A stretch of 64,000 nucleotides of DNA, taken from the NCBI GenBank assembly GCA_016179045.1, contig JACOSL010000047.1:1-64000 (forward strand). The letters run 5' to 3'. Position numbers and translations under genes: made by a program. A model generated the notes under the pieces. That model worked only from the letters and a program-made list of their open reading frames with translations. It did not search any database and had not been told where the DNA came from. The DNA comes from Fimbriimonas ginsengisoli. GTDB lineage: Bacteria > Armatimonadota > Fimbriimonadia > Fimbriimonadales > Fimbriimonadaceae. Below are positions 24,350-34,154 of the stretch, in pieces; positions within the stretch are counted from its first letter, which is position 1; every line of letters begins with the position of its first letter.

Positions 24350-24631
24350 CTACTTCCCGCTATTATTCCCGAGTCCGAGCGAGGCGCGCGCCTTGGCGCG
24401 ACGATCGCGGCTGGCCTCGTCTTCGAAGCGGGTCACCGCGTTGCCACCTTCCCTCTCGTCGAGACTTTTGTCAACTTGGGCGCCCGGCTCATCCGGTGCG
24501 GCAGGCGGCTTGTCCGCGTCGGCGACTTTCTTTGTCGGTTCGGGCGAAGTGGACGTGTCAGACGGTTGACAGCCAACGATCACGCCGAGGGTCCCCAGGG
24601 CCAAAAGCCAAATCAATAGGTTGCGACTCAT
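24350..24631 (-). CDS. Small predicted lipoprotein, 93 residues
   Basis: MSRNLLIWLLALGTLGVIVGC ends in a lipobox (VIVGC), so it should be lipid-anchored after cleavage. The mature part is short, polar, low-complexity (STSPEPTKKVADADKPPAAPDE) and has no recognisable domain. It precedes the M61 protease gene by 40 bases on the same strand and may be co-transcribed. Confidence 0.75.
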   Translation of the reverse strand: MSRNLLIWLLALGTLGVIVGCQPSDTSTSPEPTKKVADADKPPAAPDEPGAQVDKSLDEREGGNAVTRFEDEASRDRRAKARASLGLGNNSGK

Positions 24632-24719
24632 GTTTGGATTGTAACAAAACCGGGGGGCTGCCCGTTGGGTATCAGCGTCGGACTATTCTGCCGTGTGCCC
24701 AGCACGACGCAGATGCGGA

Positions 24720-26156
24720 TCATGCGCGTGCGCGCACGTGGCCGGTTTCGATGGGCAGCCCAAGAAGCTCGTATTCCCAGAAGCCATCGGTCATGTTCAC
24801 AAGCGCGGGGTGGCCGAGCTTGCGCAAGAGGGTGTACGCGGTCACGGAGCGGCTGCCGCCGCGGCAATGGAGGATGACGGGCTTTCCAGAGGGGACTTCC
24901 GCACGCCGCCCAGCCAGGTAGCCGAGTGGAATGTGGCTCGCACCTGGAATGTGCCCTTCCGTGAACTCGCCCGCGCCACGCACATCAAGGATTTCCGCCT
25001 CCCGCTTCGCGAATCGGCCGTAGGCATCGGAAGCATTCACCTGCTCGATCGTCTCGACGAGGCCTTCTTTCCTCGCCTCTTCGATCGCATCCGGCGCGAA
25101 CCAGCCTTCGACGTCATCGAGGCCGATGAGGGCCATGCGCTTGGCAGCCAACCCCGCCTCTGCTTCGTCTTGTGCGATCAGATAGCTGGGCTGGTCGTAA
25201 GGGGCGAGCCAGCCCGCCCACGTCGTGAAGCTCTCTTTGAGCGAAATCGCCAACGTGCCGAGCACGAAGCCCGAGGCTACTTCGTCGACCGCTCTCGCAT
25301 CGATCACGGTCTGGCTCCCGGCGAGCAGCTCGGCGAGGCGCGATGGTTTCAGGCGCTCTGGCGTGCGAAAGCCGCCAAGGATGGGCGGGCCCATCTTGTT
25401 GAGCCGCTTCATTTCCTTGAAGTAAGAGGGGGGCTCCGGCTGGCCCGCGAGCACCTCGGCGGCAAACGCTTCTTCGGTCTCGCAGCGCAAGGCCCAGTTG
25501 GTCGACTTTTCGTAGCCGAGGGAGGAGACGGGCAGGGAGCTGAGATTTTTGCCGCACGCTGAGCCCGCTCCGTGCGATGGCCACAGCATCAGCGAATCGG
25601 ACAATGTCTTGAACTTGGCGAGCGACCGATACAGCGTGCGCGCGCCTGCTTCCATCGTGCCCTCGAAGCCCGCGGCGCGCTCGAGCAGGTCGGGCCGGCC
25701 CACGTCGCCAATGAATATGAAATCGCCGGTGAACGCGGCCATCGGCGAAGCCGAAGCAGCTTCGTCGGTCAAGAGGAACGCAATGTGTTCGGGAGTGTGG
25801 CCCGGGGTCTTCAGTACGTCGAGGCGGACGGCCCCGGCGCGGATGTCACCCCCCTCTCGCACGAGGGTGACGTTTGGTTCAGCCGCATAACCGTATTTCC
25901 AATCCTCGTCGCCTTCGTCCGAGAGGTAAAGTCGCGCCTCGGTGCGCTTCGCAAGTTCCCTACTGCCTGACACGAAGTCGGCGTGGATGTGGGTTTCGGT
26001 GACCCCGACGATGCGCAGCCCCTCGTCTTCGGCAAGCCGCAGGTATTGCTCGACGTCCCGATTGGGGTCGATCACGATCGCCTCGCCCGCTTTCTCACAA
26101 CCGACCAAGAAGCTGGCCTGGGCCAAACCCTCGTCGTACAGCCTCTTCAAAACCAT
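24720..26156 (-). CDS. Persulfide dioxygenase-rhodanese fusion (MBL fold plus two rhodanese domains), 478 residues
   Basis: Residues 1-235 are an ETHE1-like metallo-beta-lactamase: THIHADFVSG, TPGHTPEH and FTGDFIFIGDVGRPDL supply the mononuclear-iron His, His and Asp. The phenylalanine in HADF replaces the second-site histidine, as usual in this subfamily. Two rhodanese modules follow; the first lacks the active cysteine and the second keeps it in VILHCRGGSRSVTAY. This layout (CstB-like) oxidises glutathione or cysteine persulfide and handles the product sulfite or thiosulfate. Start at the ATG at 26156 rather than further upstream. Divergent from the TPR gene. Confidence 0.92.
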   Translation of the reverse strand: MVLKRLYDEGLAQASFLVGCEKAGEAIVIDPNRDVEQYLRLAEDEGLRIVGVTETHIHADFVSGSRELAKRTEARLYLSDEGDEDWKYGYAAEPNVTLVREGGDIRAGAVRLDVLKTPGHTPEHIAFLLTDEAASASPMAAFTGDFIFIGDVGRPDLLERAAGFEGTMEAGARTLYRSLAKFKTLSDSLMLWPSHGAGSACGKNLSSLPVSSLGYEKSTNWALRCETEEAFAAEVLAGQPEPPSYFKEMKRLNKMGPPILGGFRTPERLKPSRLAELLAGSQTVIDARAVDEVASGFVLGTLAISLKESFTTWAGWLAPYDQPSYLIAQDEAEAGLAAKRMALIGLDDVEGWFAPDAIEEARKEGLVETIEQVNASDAYGRFAKREAEILDVRGAGEFTEGHIPGASHIPLGYLAGRRAEVPSGKPVILHCRGGSRSVTAYTLLRKLGHPALVNMTDGFWEYELLGLPIETGHVRARA

Positions 26157-26239
26157 CCTGCGATAGTGTATCAGAGGGCGAGGCTGGGGGTACATTTGAG
26201 TTCAGGCCAAGCCCGCGGAGTCGGCCGTCGAGGGGGATC

Positions 26240-27880
26240 ATGTTCATTGCAACCGTCCTAAGTGCGCATCTGCTGGTGGGGTCGGCCACGGCCTTGGCCA
26301 CGGAGGATAAGGAGCGGCTATTCAGCGGAGTTACCGCCCACCACCGCAAGATCAAGACCGCTTCCCCGCTTGCCCAGCGCTATTTCGACCAGGGACTGAA
26401 CTTCATGTTCGGCTTCAACCACAACGAGGCGATCCGGTCGTTCACCCAAGCCGCCAAGATCGACCCCAACTGCGCCATGGCCTGGTACGGCATCGCGCTC
26501 GCCAACGGGCCCCACATCAACCTCCCCATCGTCGATCCTGCCCACGCGAAAGCGGCTTGGGATGCGGAACTCAAGGCGAAGAGTCTGGCCCCGAGGGCCA
26601 CGCCGGTCGAGCGAGCGCTTATCGAGGCGCTCGCCCCACGCTACGCGAATCCGCAACCCGAAGACAGGGCGCCGCTGGATAAGGCCTATGCAAACTCCAT
26701 GCGCAAGGTCTGGAAGGCCTATCCGAAGGACACGGACGTGGGCGCCTTGTTCGCCGAGGCCCTAATGGACCTTCGGCCTTGGGACCTCTGGAGCCTAGAC
26801 GGCAAGCCGCGGGACATCACGCCCGAAGCGGTTCAGACACTCGAGCGCGTCTTGAAGCTCGATCGCATGCACCCCCAGGCGATCCACCTCTACATCCATG
26901 CGATGGAGGCATCGCCTCATCCGGAAAAGGCGCTTGCACCCGCCGACCGCCTGCGTGATCTCGAGCCGGGCCTTGGGCATCTGGTCCACATGCCTTCCCA
27001 CATCGACATTCGCGTGGGGCATTGGAAGCAGGCCGAAGTTGCCAACGAGAAGGCGATCGCGGCAGACGCCGCCTATCGCAAGATCAATCCGAAGCAGGAC
27101 TTCTACCGCATCTACATAACTCACAACTATCACATGCTCACGCTTGCCGCGATGATGCGAGGCGAGGGCGCGCGGGCGATTCGCACGATGGATAAGGGCG
27201 TCGCGATAATCCCCGCGCAATGGGCTAAGGACAACGCGATGTTCGTCGACGGCTTCCTGGTGATGCCGCTCGAAGTGCGGAAGCGCTTTGGCAAGTGGCA
27301 GGAGATTCTCGCCGCGCCCGAGTTTCCCGAGTGGTTCCCGCTCGCTCGGACCTTGCGCCATGCGGATAGGGGTGTCGCCTTCGCCGCCCTCGGCAAGAGC
27401 GAACTGGCCCGAGCCGAGCAAGAGGCGTTCGAGGCAGGTCGAAAGGCCACGCCGGCCACCGCGACCTTCGGAAACAACTCCGCCGCGAAGGTGCTTTCAG
27501 TTGCCGCGAGCCTGCTCGAAGGCGAGATTCTGCTCGCCGAGCACAAGACGGACGGCGCGATCAAGGCCTTGCAAGAGGCGGTGGCTGCCGAGGATCAGCT
27601 CACCTACGACGAGCCGCCCGACTGGCTCCAGCCCACCCGGCATACGCTCGGCGCCGTGCTCGTGGATTCGGGTCGATACGCCGAGGCGATCAAGGTGTAC
27701 AAGGACGATCTCAAGGTGCACCCCAACAACGGCTGGGCTTACTTCGGGCTGGCGCAAGCCTACGAGGGCTGGCGCAAGCCGGCGGATGCCAAACGCTACC
27801 GCGCAATGTTCAAGCAAACCTGGCGGGACGCCGACACGAAGATCGGCTCATCCTGTCTTTGCTTGCCCGGCAAGGGCTAG
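26240..27880 (+). CDS. Exported TPR-repeat protein, 546 residues
   Basis: A short hydrophobic leader (MFIATVLSAHLLVGSATALA) is followed by SPLAQRYFDQGLNFMFGFNHNEAIRSF and several TPR units (AAKIDPNCAMAWYGIALANG; IKVYKDDLKVHPNNGWAYFGLAQAYEG). The N-terminal block is typical of a widespread family of secreted TPR proteins in Acidobacteria, Bacteroidetes and Armatimonadota with no known function. A late CLCLPGKG end contains two cysteines. Probably a periplasmic scaffold; partner unknown. Confidence 0.8.
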   Translation: MFIATVLSAHLLVGSATALATEDKERLFSGVTAHHRKIKTASPLAQRYFDQGLNFMFGFNHNEAIRSFTQAAKIDPNCAMAWYGIALANGPHINLPIVDPAHAKAAWDAELKAKSLAPRATPVERALIEALAPRYANPQPEDRAPLDKAYANSMRKVWKAYPKDTDVGALFAEALMDLRPWDLWSLDGKPRDITPEAVQTLERVLKLDRMHPQAIHLYIHAMEASPHPEKALAPADRLRDLEPGLGHLVHMPSHIDIRVGHWKQAEVANEKAIAADAAYRKINPKQDFYRIYITHNYHMLTLAAMMRGEGARAIRTMDKGVAIIPAQWAKDNAMFVDGFLVMPLEVRKRFGKWQEILAAPEFPEWFPLARTLRHADRGVAFAALGKSELARAEQEAFEAGRKATPATATFGNNSAAKVLSVAASLLEGEILLAEHKTDGAIKALQEAVAAEDQLTYDEPPDWLQPTRHTLGAVLVDSGRYAEAIKVYKDDLKVHPNNGWAYFGLAQAYEGWRKPADAKRYRAMFKQTWRDADTKIGSSCLCLPGKG

Positions 27881-27940
27881 AGGGATAAGCACGGCCTAAG
27901 CATAGCGGAGGGCCGGTGTCAGCGCCGGTAACCTCGCCGA

Positions 27941-28888
27941 ATGCGAGTCCTGATCATCGGCGGCACCCGCTTTGTCGGGCGCGTCATTGCCGAAGAGGCT
28001 TTTCGTCGAGGCCACGAACTGACCATCTTCCATCGCGGCAACACGAACCAAGGGCTTTTTCCCGCCGCGCGAGAAGTGCTCGGGGATCGCGAGCATGACT
28101 TGCACCTGATCTCCGATCAGCGTTTCGACGCGGTGCTCGACACCTCCGGCTACGTCCCCCGCATTGTCAGGCTCTCGTGCGAGGCGTTGACGTCTGCGAG
28201 CAGTCTGTACGTCTTCGTTTCGACCATCTCGGTGTACCCGGACGGCACCCAGGCCCCGAAGGAGGACAGCCCGCTTCAAGCCCTTGCCGATCCAACCGTG
28301 GAGCAAGTGAATGCCAACACCTATGGGGGCCTCAAGGCGCTGTGCGAGCAAGAGGTGCTCATCTCATTTGCTAATCGTGCCCTCATCCTGCGGCCGGGGC
28401 TGATTATCGGGCCGTGGGACCACACCGACCGCTTCACCTATTGGGCCGCTCGCGCGGCGAGAGGCGGGCGCTTCCCCGTTCCCACGGAGGGCGGCCAGCC
28501 GCTGCAACTGATCGATGCGCGCGATCAGGCGGCCTTCGCTCTTGACCAAGTTGAAGCCCTTCGGGCAGGCATCGTGAACGTGGCCGCTCCGCCGGAGCCC
28601 TACCGTTTCGACGAGGTACTGCGGACCTGCGCGAGGGTGGCGGATTCGGAGATCGAACCTGTGTTCCTGCCCGAGGCGGCGCGGAACGCGCCTCTGTGCG
28701 TCGATGAAGGCGACTATGGCCTGATGCACGCTGACACCTCTCTAGCTCGCGCGCGCGGCCTTCGGTCCAGACCGCTTGCGGACACCGTGGGCGACCTCCT
28801 GGCGTGGGATCGCGAGCGCGGCAATCCCGTCCTGGGTACGGGGCTCACCTCCGAGGAGGAGGAAGAACTGCTCGCCTTGCGAGCCTAA
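27941..28888 (+). CDS. NAD-dependent epimerase/dehydratase family protein, 315 residues
   Basis: The Rossmann motif GGTRFVGRVIAEEAFRRGH opens the protein. VFVSTISVYPDG carries the Ser/Thr strand and NANTYGGLKALCEQEV gives the Y-x-x-x-K catalytic pair. Later RPGLIIGPWDHTDRFTYW is typical of extended SDR proteins of the isoflavone reductase/CSP41-like type. Substrate cannot be named. It ends two bases before a bidirectional-looking terminator. Confidence 0.88.
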   Translation: MRVLIIGGTRFVGRVIAEEAFRRGHELTIFHRGNTNQGLFPAAREVLGDREHDLHLISDQRFDAVLDTSGYVPRIVRLSCEALTSASSLYVFVSTISVYPDGTQAPKEDSPLQALADPTVEQVNANTYGGLKALCEQEVLISFANRALILRPGLIIGPWDHTDRFTYWAARAARGGRFPVPTEGGQPLQLIDARDQAAFALDQVEALRAGIVNVAAPPEPYRFDEVLRTCARVADSEIEPVFLPEAARNAPLCVDEGDYGLMHADTSLARARGLRSRPLADTVGDLLAWDRERGNPVLGTGLTSEEEEELLALRA

Positions 28889-28928
28889 AATGACGCCGCC
28901 CCCGGCCCCAAGGACGAAGGCGGCGTCA
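28887..28928 (-). terminator. Terminator between convergent epimerase and protease genes
   Basis: TGACGCCGCC (28891-28900) and GGCGGCGTCA (28919-28928) form a perfect 10-bp stem around an 18-base loop. Read on the minus strand it is followed by TTTT, so it should end the protease transcript; it may also stop the epimerase mRNA. Confidence 0.7.
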
Positions 28929-28946
28929 CAAGTTGCCCAGATGAGG

Positions 28947-30170
28947 CTAGCCTCCGTCCACCGCCTTCCAATACTGGATCGAGTTGAACTTGGAGTAATC
29001 CAGCCGCGTACCGCCGTTCATGGGCTGTCCGTTGATAGTGGTCGCGCCATAGGCGTGCACCGTGTGCACGTAGGGCCCGTAGCCGCCGGGGTACCAGAAC
29101 ACGCCCGCGCCGCTGTCGCCGCCGAAGGTGTCGATCTGATAGAACGTGCGGTACGAGGTCTCGTATTGCACGTAGCCCCAGTGGTAATACAGGTCTCCGC
29201 CGTAGTCGCGGTCGGCGGGATATCCGCCGATGTAGCTCCACGCCCACATTAGATCATCCCAATAGCCGTAGCCTTGCCAACCGACTGTGTCGCCGATGCG
29301 GCGGTCGAGCGTGATGAGGCTAAAGTCATGGTCGGGGCTGCCATACACGGTCCAGCCCGTGTACGTGCGGAAGTAGCTGGCCCACGCCGACCCATACGGC
29401 TTATACCAGCCGTAGTCGAAGGCGGGGATGACTTCCATCCATTGCGCCCAGCCGCCGTCGGCGGCCGAGTAAACGCAGTGGCCGGCGGTCAGAGCGTGCA
29501 TTGGTCCGACCATGACCGCCGAACCGACATACTGCGCACCATTGGGGAACTGCATGCGCACCTTGCACATCGTGCGCCAAGGGTAGCCGTAGGTTGGCGT
29601 GACACGCACGCGGTCGTCGGTGCCGATGACGCTCCCAAACAGGCCGCCCGGCTCATAGGTTGTGAACGTCGCCGCCGCAAGCAGCAGATCGCTCGGATCG
29701 TCGGCCGCCGTCCCGTGAGAGGCGGAAGCCTCTAAGAGCCCTGTGTCGAATATGCTCGCATGCCCAGGAGGCGTTTGCTTCGGCGGCTGGTTTACGTTGT
29801 CGTATCCATGCACACCCTCGTGCTGATCCTTGTCCTTCCCCGGGCGGTCTGTGCCCGACGGTCCGGGCTTCTTGTCCTTCTTCGAGCCCACGTCGAACTC
29901 GTGTTCCTTGGTCGTGTCCTTGTTGTTGCCGACCGAGTTCTCGTTCGGACCTTTCGACTTCTCGGGAATGTGCGGCTTTCGATAGTCGCTCGGGTTGCCC
30001 TTGGCAAGTGGGTCGTCCTTATCCAAGGCGTGAGTGAGCGGATGCTGTGCACCCTTCCCGAACTTCGTGCTTTGTTCCTGCCCGCGCGCGCTCTGTGCCT
30101 GCGCGGAGGCATTCACCATCGCTAGCGCGACGATAGCCGCCGCGACCCATAAACAATGCTTCATCCTCAT
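28947..30170 (-). CDS. Secreted trypsin-like serine protease, 407 residues
   Basis: Start at the ATG at 30170, with GGGAGAGG eight bases upstream. A signal peptide (HCLWVAAAIVALAMVNASAQA) is followed by a long charged, Lys/Asp/Gly/Pro-rich segment of about 100 residues, then a V8/trypsin-like domain. The triad is visible as LTAGHCVY (His), SPDHDFSLITL (Asp) and FGGDSGAGVF (Ser). The catalytic part is unusually rich in Trp and Tyr. The polar segment may be a propeptide or spacer. Extracellular; substrate unknown. Confidence 0.9.
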   Translation of the reverse strand: MRMKHCLWVAAAIVALAMVNASAQAQSARGQEQSTKFGKGAQHPLTHALDKDDPLAKGNPSDYRKPHIPEKSKGPNENSVGNNKDTTKEHEFDVGSKKDKKPGPSGTDRPGKDKDQHEGVHGYDNVNQPPKQTPPGHASIFDTGLLEASASHGTAADDPSDLLLAAATFTTYEPGGLFGSVIGTDDRVRVTPTYGYPWRTMCKVRMQFPNGAQYVGSAVMVGPMHALTAGHCVYSAADGGWAQWMEVIPAFDYGWYKPYGSAWASYFRTYTGWTVYGSPDHDFSLITLDRRIGDTVGWQGYGYWDDLMWAWSYIGGYPADRDYGGDLYYHWGYVQYETSYRTFYQIDTFGGDSGAGVFWYPGGYGPYVHTVHAYGATTINGQPMNGGTRLDYSKFNSIQYWKAVDGG

Positions 30171-30303
30171 TTTGAGTACCTCTCCCAAATCGCCCCCGGG
30201 AAAAGAAACCCCTGCCAGGGCTGCTTGATAACAGTATAACGACAGTAGCCCGCGTTAATTACGGGGACTTCTCCAGAGCGCAGCGGGCTGTCGGACGCGG
30301 CGT

Positions 30304-30711
30304 TTAGTCGGCGGGCTTGAGCTTGTAGGTCGCGGACGCCGTCTTGCCCGCAACGATCTCGATCGTCTGTTCCGACTTGGCGTAACCTCTCGCAGCGACC
30401 TCCATCGTGTAAGTGCCGACGGGAAGTCCTCCCCAGCGCAACTCTCCCTTCGTGTTGCTGATCGGAGCCAGATCGGGAACGGGGTCCTTGGCGGTCGTGC
30501 TCCTAACGAGCATGAGGGCATCGGCGATCGGCTTGCCGTCGAGGGCTTGGATCGTGGCGAACAGGTTGCCTCGTTCCGCCGGGGCAATCGGTGCGGTTTC
30601 GCCGGCCGAGCATGCGCCAAGGAGGCCGGCCGCAGCTAACAAGCCGAGCCCCACGGGCGCCGCCGCCCGCCAAAGCACGAGGAAACCAACCAACAAAATG
30701 CGAGTGAGCAT
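30304..30711 (-). CDS. Lipoprotein with carboxypeptidase-regulatory-like domain, 135 residues
   Basis: N-terminal hydrophobic segment ending in the lipobox LLGAC (about residue 34), then a beta-sandwich of the CarboxypepD_reg/PEGA type: GNLFATIQALDGKPIADALMLV, then TKGELRWGGLPVGTYTMEVAARGYAKSEQTI. Such domains bind surface components rather than catalyse. It lies 62 bases downstream of the large fibronectin-like gene on the same strand and may be the last gene of that operon. Confidence 0.78.
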   Translation of the reverse strand: MLTRILLVGFLVLWRAAAPVGLGLLAAAGLLGACSAGETAPIAPAERGNLFATIQALDGKPIADALMLVRSTTAKDPVPDLAPISNTKGELRWGGLPVGTYTMEVAARGYAKSEQTIEIVAGKTASATYKLKPAD

Positions 30712-30773
30712 GTTCTTTGACCTCCCCCTTTACGACGGTGGCGCAAATGCGGCCCGTTACCGGCGGCGCCCCA

Positions 30774-33700
30774 TCACGGCCGATAAGTTAGCGAAACGAC
30801 CCTCGACGGGGGCGAGGAGAGCCCTTCCAGGAACGCGCGTACCCGATACTTGTAAGTCTGTCCCCGAACGACCGTCCGGTCCATTAGCGGCGACGTCGCC
30901 GGGCCGAGAACTTGGATGAAATCGGTATCCACTCCCGCGACGGTCTGCGCACGTTCCAGAACGAGCTGCCCGATCGCCGCGCCCCGCAGGGTGATCGTGA
31001 CCCCAACGGCGGAGGCCACGGGATCGGCGATGTCGGGAGCCGGAATCGACCCCCGGCGAGTGGCGACATCTAGATAAGCGGACTCGCCCGACTGGAGCCC
31101 CGTGCTGTTAACCGCGATGATACGGTAGGCGTAGTGTTTGAAGGCTTCAGAGGATGAATCCAGAATGTGCGTGAAGCCCTCCGAGGCCACGAGGGTGATG
31201 CTCGCATCCGGGATTGCTTGGAACGTGGAAAGGGTCTCAAACATTCTCGCGCGGTCGGCGATGCTGACGACCGAGATGGGTGAAAGCTTGGCGGCGGTCG
31301 TTGCCACCTGGGTTGGGGCGGTCACGCGAGCCGCTACCGATGGGGTTCGGGTCGGGGTGGCGACGACGGCGGCATGGGTTATCGAAACTGGGGCCAGCGC
31401 GGCCCTGCGGAACTTGATATTCGGCGCTTTGCGCTCCGGTTCGGGCAGCGTCTTGCGCATCACGATGTACTTGGTGACCTCTTCCGCGTCCGGGCTTGCG
31501 AGGGCGGTTAGCAGAACCTGGTCCGGTTGATCGGGGTTGGGAGACGCAGTCAAGAGCATAGGCGTGCTTGGGGCGAGCGTGGGTTTCATGTGCACGCGCA
31601 CCTTGGCGGGCTCGCTCTCGACCCCCCACTGGTTCTTGGCAACGAGAAGGAAATCCACGTCCATCCCCACCGCCGAGGCTAGGAATCCATCTTTCAGCGT
31701 CGACCCGGTCGTCTCGCCTACTAGAATTGGGGGCGCAGGCAAAGCAAGCCTTATCGCTGCCTCTCGCACCTTTAGCGAAGTCATCGATGAGATTCGCGAC
31801 TGAAGGCTCAGCGCTCCGATCTTCTGCACGCCCGAAAGGGCGGGGGAGGTCGGCAGGGCGGGAGCATGCGTAATTGCAGCGGCACCTCCGGCGCGTACGG
31901 CGGTCGGGGCAGGCGAAACGCCAAGGGAGGTTTGCATCAGCTTTACCGAGCCGGGCAACGTCAGCGACTTCTGCACCGTCTTTAGCAGCCGAGACGAGGA
32001 GCTTGCCGGCTGCACGCGATAGAGCCGATAGGAGAACGGCGCCCCGGGCCCGCTACTCGCTTGCCATCCGACTACCGCGTTGCTGGCGTAGTCGGGCTTC
32101 TTGAGTCCGGCGAGCGAAACGGTGGAGACCTTCAACCTTTGCAACGCTCCCGTGGTGGTGATCTTTTGGGCCGAAGAAGCCCCCGCGGTCGACGCGTGAA
32201 GTTCGTCAATCGGCAGCGCCTCGGCCGAGGGCTTTAGCATCACCGCGTTGTGTTCGTAAAGACGACCGAGGTGGCGGACAGCACGAAGGAAGGGCTTGCG
32301 GAGGAATTCGAATGAGCCGGTGACCCCGCCCGGAGCAGGCGGTGGAGTTAGATACGGCACGCCAATAGGCTCCGAGGCATGGGCCTCGGAATCGCGGAGG
32401 TTTCGCGGGAAGACTGCGGTGACCAGATACCGGTAGGTGTGATCCGCTGGGGCCGCCGCATCGACCATCGACTGGTACGGAGTGAGCCCTAGCGTGGCCA
32501 CTGTGGCGCGTTTCACTTGTGTCACCGCAACGGGCTGTCGAACGGCGGAAATGCCCTGCATCGCGAGCAGCCCGGCCAGCGGACGCCCCCGCCTCTCGGC
32601 GACGATCCGCTCGCCGTCGATCGGGTCGTTCGTCAGCAAGGTCGGCTGGTAGGAGGCGCCCTGTTTGGCTTGCAGGGCCGGATCGACGCGATAAACGCGA
32701 TACTTCGAGCCGGGAGTCACGGAAGCGGTCCACATGACGACCGGCTGGTTAGAGCCGTTCAGCTTGGTCTTGATGACGCCGACCGGCTGCGGCGTTTCCC
32801 AATCCTGAACCGTGATGCTCACGCTCGACGCGGTCGCGCTCTCCCGCCCGAACGCGTCGGTCATGCTCACCTTATAGGTGACCGGCCCGACAGGCGCTGC
32901 AGCGTCGGCGAAGGAGAACAGCGGCTCGACCAACTCGTTCGGATTATCCGCCGACGCTTGCCTGGACTTCAGGACGGGGCTGCCAGTTACATCCACGCCC
33001 TGCGGATGAGCCGCGTCGACGCGCACCACGCGGTAGCTGGGCAGAACAAGCGCCTCGCGCAGGTTATCGGGGGCGGGCTTCCAGTAAAGCCACACACGAT
33101 TGACGCCGACCTGAGTGGCGTCGAGGCCCTCCGGCGCTTGCGGTTGCAGGTCGGCACCGACCGCGATCGTCGTGTTGGCCATGTCGACCGACGCGCCGCC
33201 CGTCCGCACGAAGGTGAGGAGGTATTGGATGCTCTGCCCGTTCTGGGCGGTTGTATCGGTGAAGGATAGGCCGAGCCCGTCTGCGATGGCAGGACTCGTC
33301 AGAGCGCCCATCGCGAGGGCGCCGCGCGCCTCTCGAACGAGATCGGCTGGCTTACGGATCGCCATCAAGGTTTGCGCGGGCGGCGGGCTGCTTGGCGTTG
33401 GCGTAAGCCTGGCGGTAGTGGTCAGGGGCCTGACTGCAGTGGGCGCGGCCTGGCCGCCTCCCGTGATCGCCGCCGCCGGTGCGGTGACGGGAACCACGCC
33501 ACGGATCGTAGGGCCTGGGAAGGCCCTATTCAGGAACCGCGCGCGCGCGTCGAGGGTAATTCCGAGCTTGGAAGCGTACGGTCTCACGTCCGGGTGTTCA
33601 AGCGCGGCTTGCAGCAAGCGGTTCATCGGCGTCAAAGCCTGAGGACGCGCTCCCGCGAACTGGTTGATGTGCGACTTGAGGGCCGCGAACGAGGGCGCCG

Positions 33701-34154
33701 CCAGGGTTAGTGTGCGAGCCTGCCGATCGAATGAGAACAGGGTCTTCCGGTCGACGTTTGGAATTTGCTGGCGAGCCGTGTGTAGGGCCTGCAGTACGTC
33801 AAACTTCGGAGCTACCCTCATGCGCGTCGCCAATGCCGATACCTGAAACTTGCGCTCATCGGCGGCGATCGGCCTCGGGTTGAGGGGCCCCGTCTTGACG
33901 CCGCCAACGACCTTGAAGACGTTGAATCCGACGCCCTCCGGCGTCCAGCCTTCGTGAAACATCCAGCGAAGGCGAACCTCGGTCTTGCCACCAGGAGTGG
34001 CGCTCGCCGCGTGCAGCGTCATCGGTGGCAGGTCTGACGCGACGAGCGCTTGGTTGCTGAGCGTGGCGACGGGGCGCACCCGTACTTGACCGGGACAGGC
34101 CAAAGCCACGCCGAAGGCGGCGGCAACAAGAATGCGGCTACCTCTCGTCACCAT
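30774..34154 (-). CDS. Very large exported protein with fibronectin type III-like repeats, 1126 residues
   Basis: Signal peptide-like start (SRILVAAAFGVALACPGQ). The body repeats a beta-sandwich pattern with features of FN3-like domains: LRWMFHEGWTPEGVGFNVFK, LYWKPAPDN-type tryptophan strands, YRVVRVDAAHP, VTYKVSMTDAFGRES, YRVYRVD, YRYLVTAVFP, YKYRVRAFLEGLSSPP. About 4-6 modules are separated by long Ala/Thr/Pro-rich linkers. No catalytic motif is seen. Its ATG overlaps the stop of the 34148-37060 gene (TGGTGA around ATGGTG), so the two are translationally coupled and probably work together at the cell surface. Confidence 0.8.
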   Translation of the reverse strand: MVTRGSRILVAAAFGVALACPGQVRVRPVATLSNQALVASDLPPMTLHAASATPGGKTEVRLRWMFHEGWTPEGVGFNVFKVVGGVKTGPLNPRPIAADERKFQVSALATRMRVAPKFDVLQALHTARQQIPNVDRKTLFSFDRQARTLTLAAPSFAALKSHINQFAGARPQALTPMNRLLQAALEHPDVRPYASKLGITLDARARFLNRAFPGPTIRGVVPVTAPAAAITGGGQAAPTAVRPLTTTARLTPTPSSPPPAQTLMAIRKPADLVREARGALAMGALTSPAIADGLGLSFTDTTAQNGQSIQYLLTFVRTGGASVDMANTTIAVGADLQPQAPEGLDATQVGVNRVWLYWKPAPDNLREALVLPSYRVVRVDAAHPQGVDVTGSPVLKSRQASADNPNELVEPLFSFADAAAPVGPVTYKVSMTDAFGRESATASSVSITVQDWETPQPVGVIKTKLNGSNQPVVMWTASVTPGSKYRVYRVDPALQAKQGASYQPTLLTNDPIDGERIVAERRGRPLAGLLAMQGISAVRQPVAVTQVKRATVATLGLTPYQSMVDAAAPADHTYRYLVTAVFPRNLRDSEAHASEPIGVPYLTPPPAPGGVTGSFEFLRKPFLRAVRHLGRLYEHNAVMLKPSAEALPIDELHASTAGASSAQKITTTGALQRLKVSTVSLAGLKKPDYASNAVVGWQASSGPGAPFSYRLYRVQPASSSSRLLKTVQKSLTLPGSVKLMQTSLGVSPAPTAVRAGGAAAITHAPALPTSPALSGVQKIGALSLQSRISSMTSLKVREAAIRLALPAPPILVGETTGSTLKDGFLASAVGMDVDFLLVAKNQWGVESEPAKVRVHMKPTLAPSTPMLLTASPNPDQPDQVLLTALASPDAEEVTKYIVMRKTLPEPERKAPNIKFRRAALAPVSITHAAVVATPTRTPSVAARVTAPTQVATTAAKLSPISVVSIADRARMFETLSTFQAIPDASITLVASEGFTHILDSSSEAFKHYAYRIIAVNSTGLQSGESAYLDVATRRGSIPAPDIADPVASAVGVTITLRGAAIGQLVLERAQTVAGVDTDFIQVLGPATSPLMDRTVVRGQTYKYRVRAFLEGLSSPPSRVVSLTYRP

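Noticed and set aside
23506-24921. 471-codon plus-strand frame opposite the M61 protease
   Set aside because: Shadow frame; the zinc-protease motifs are on the other strand.
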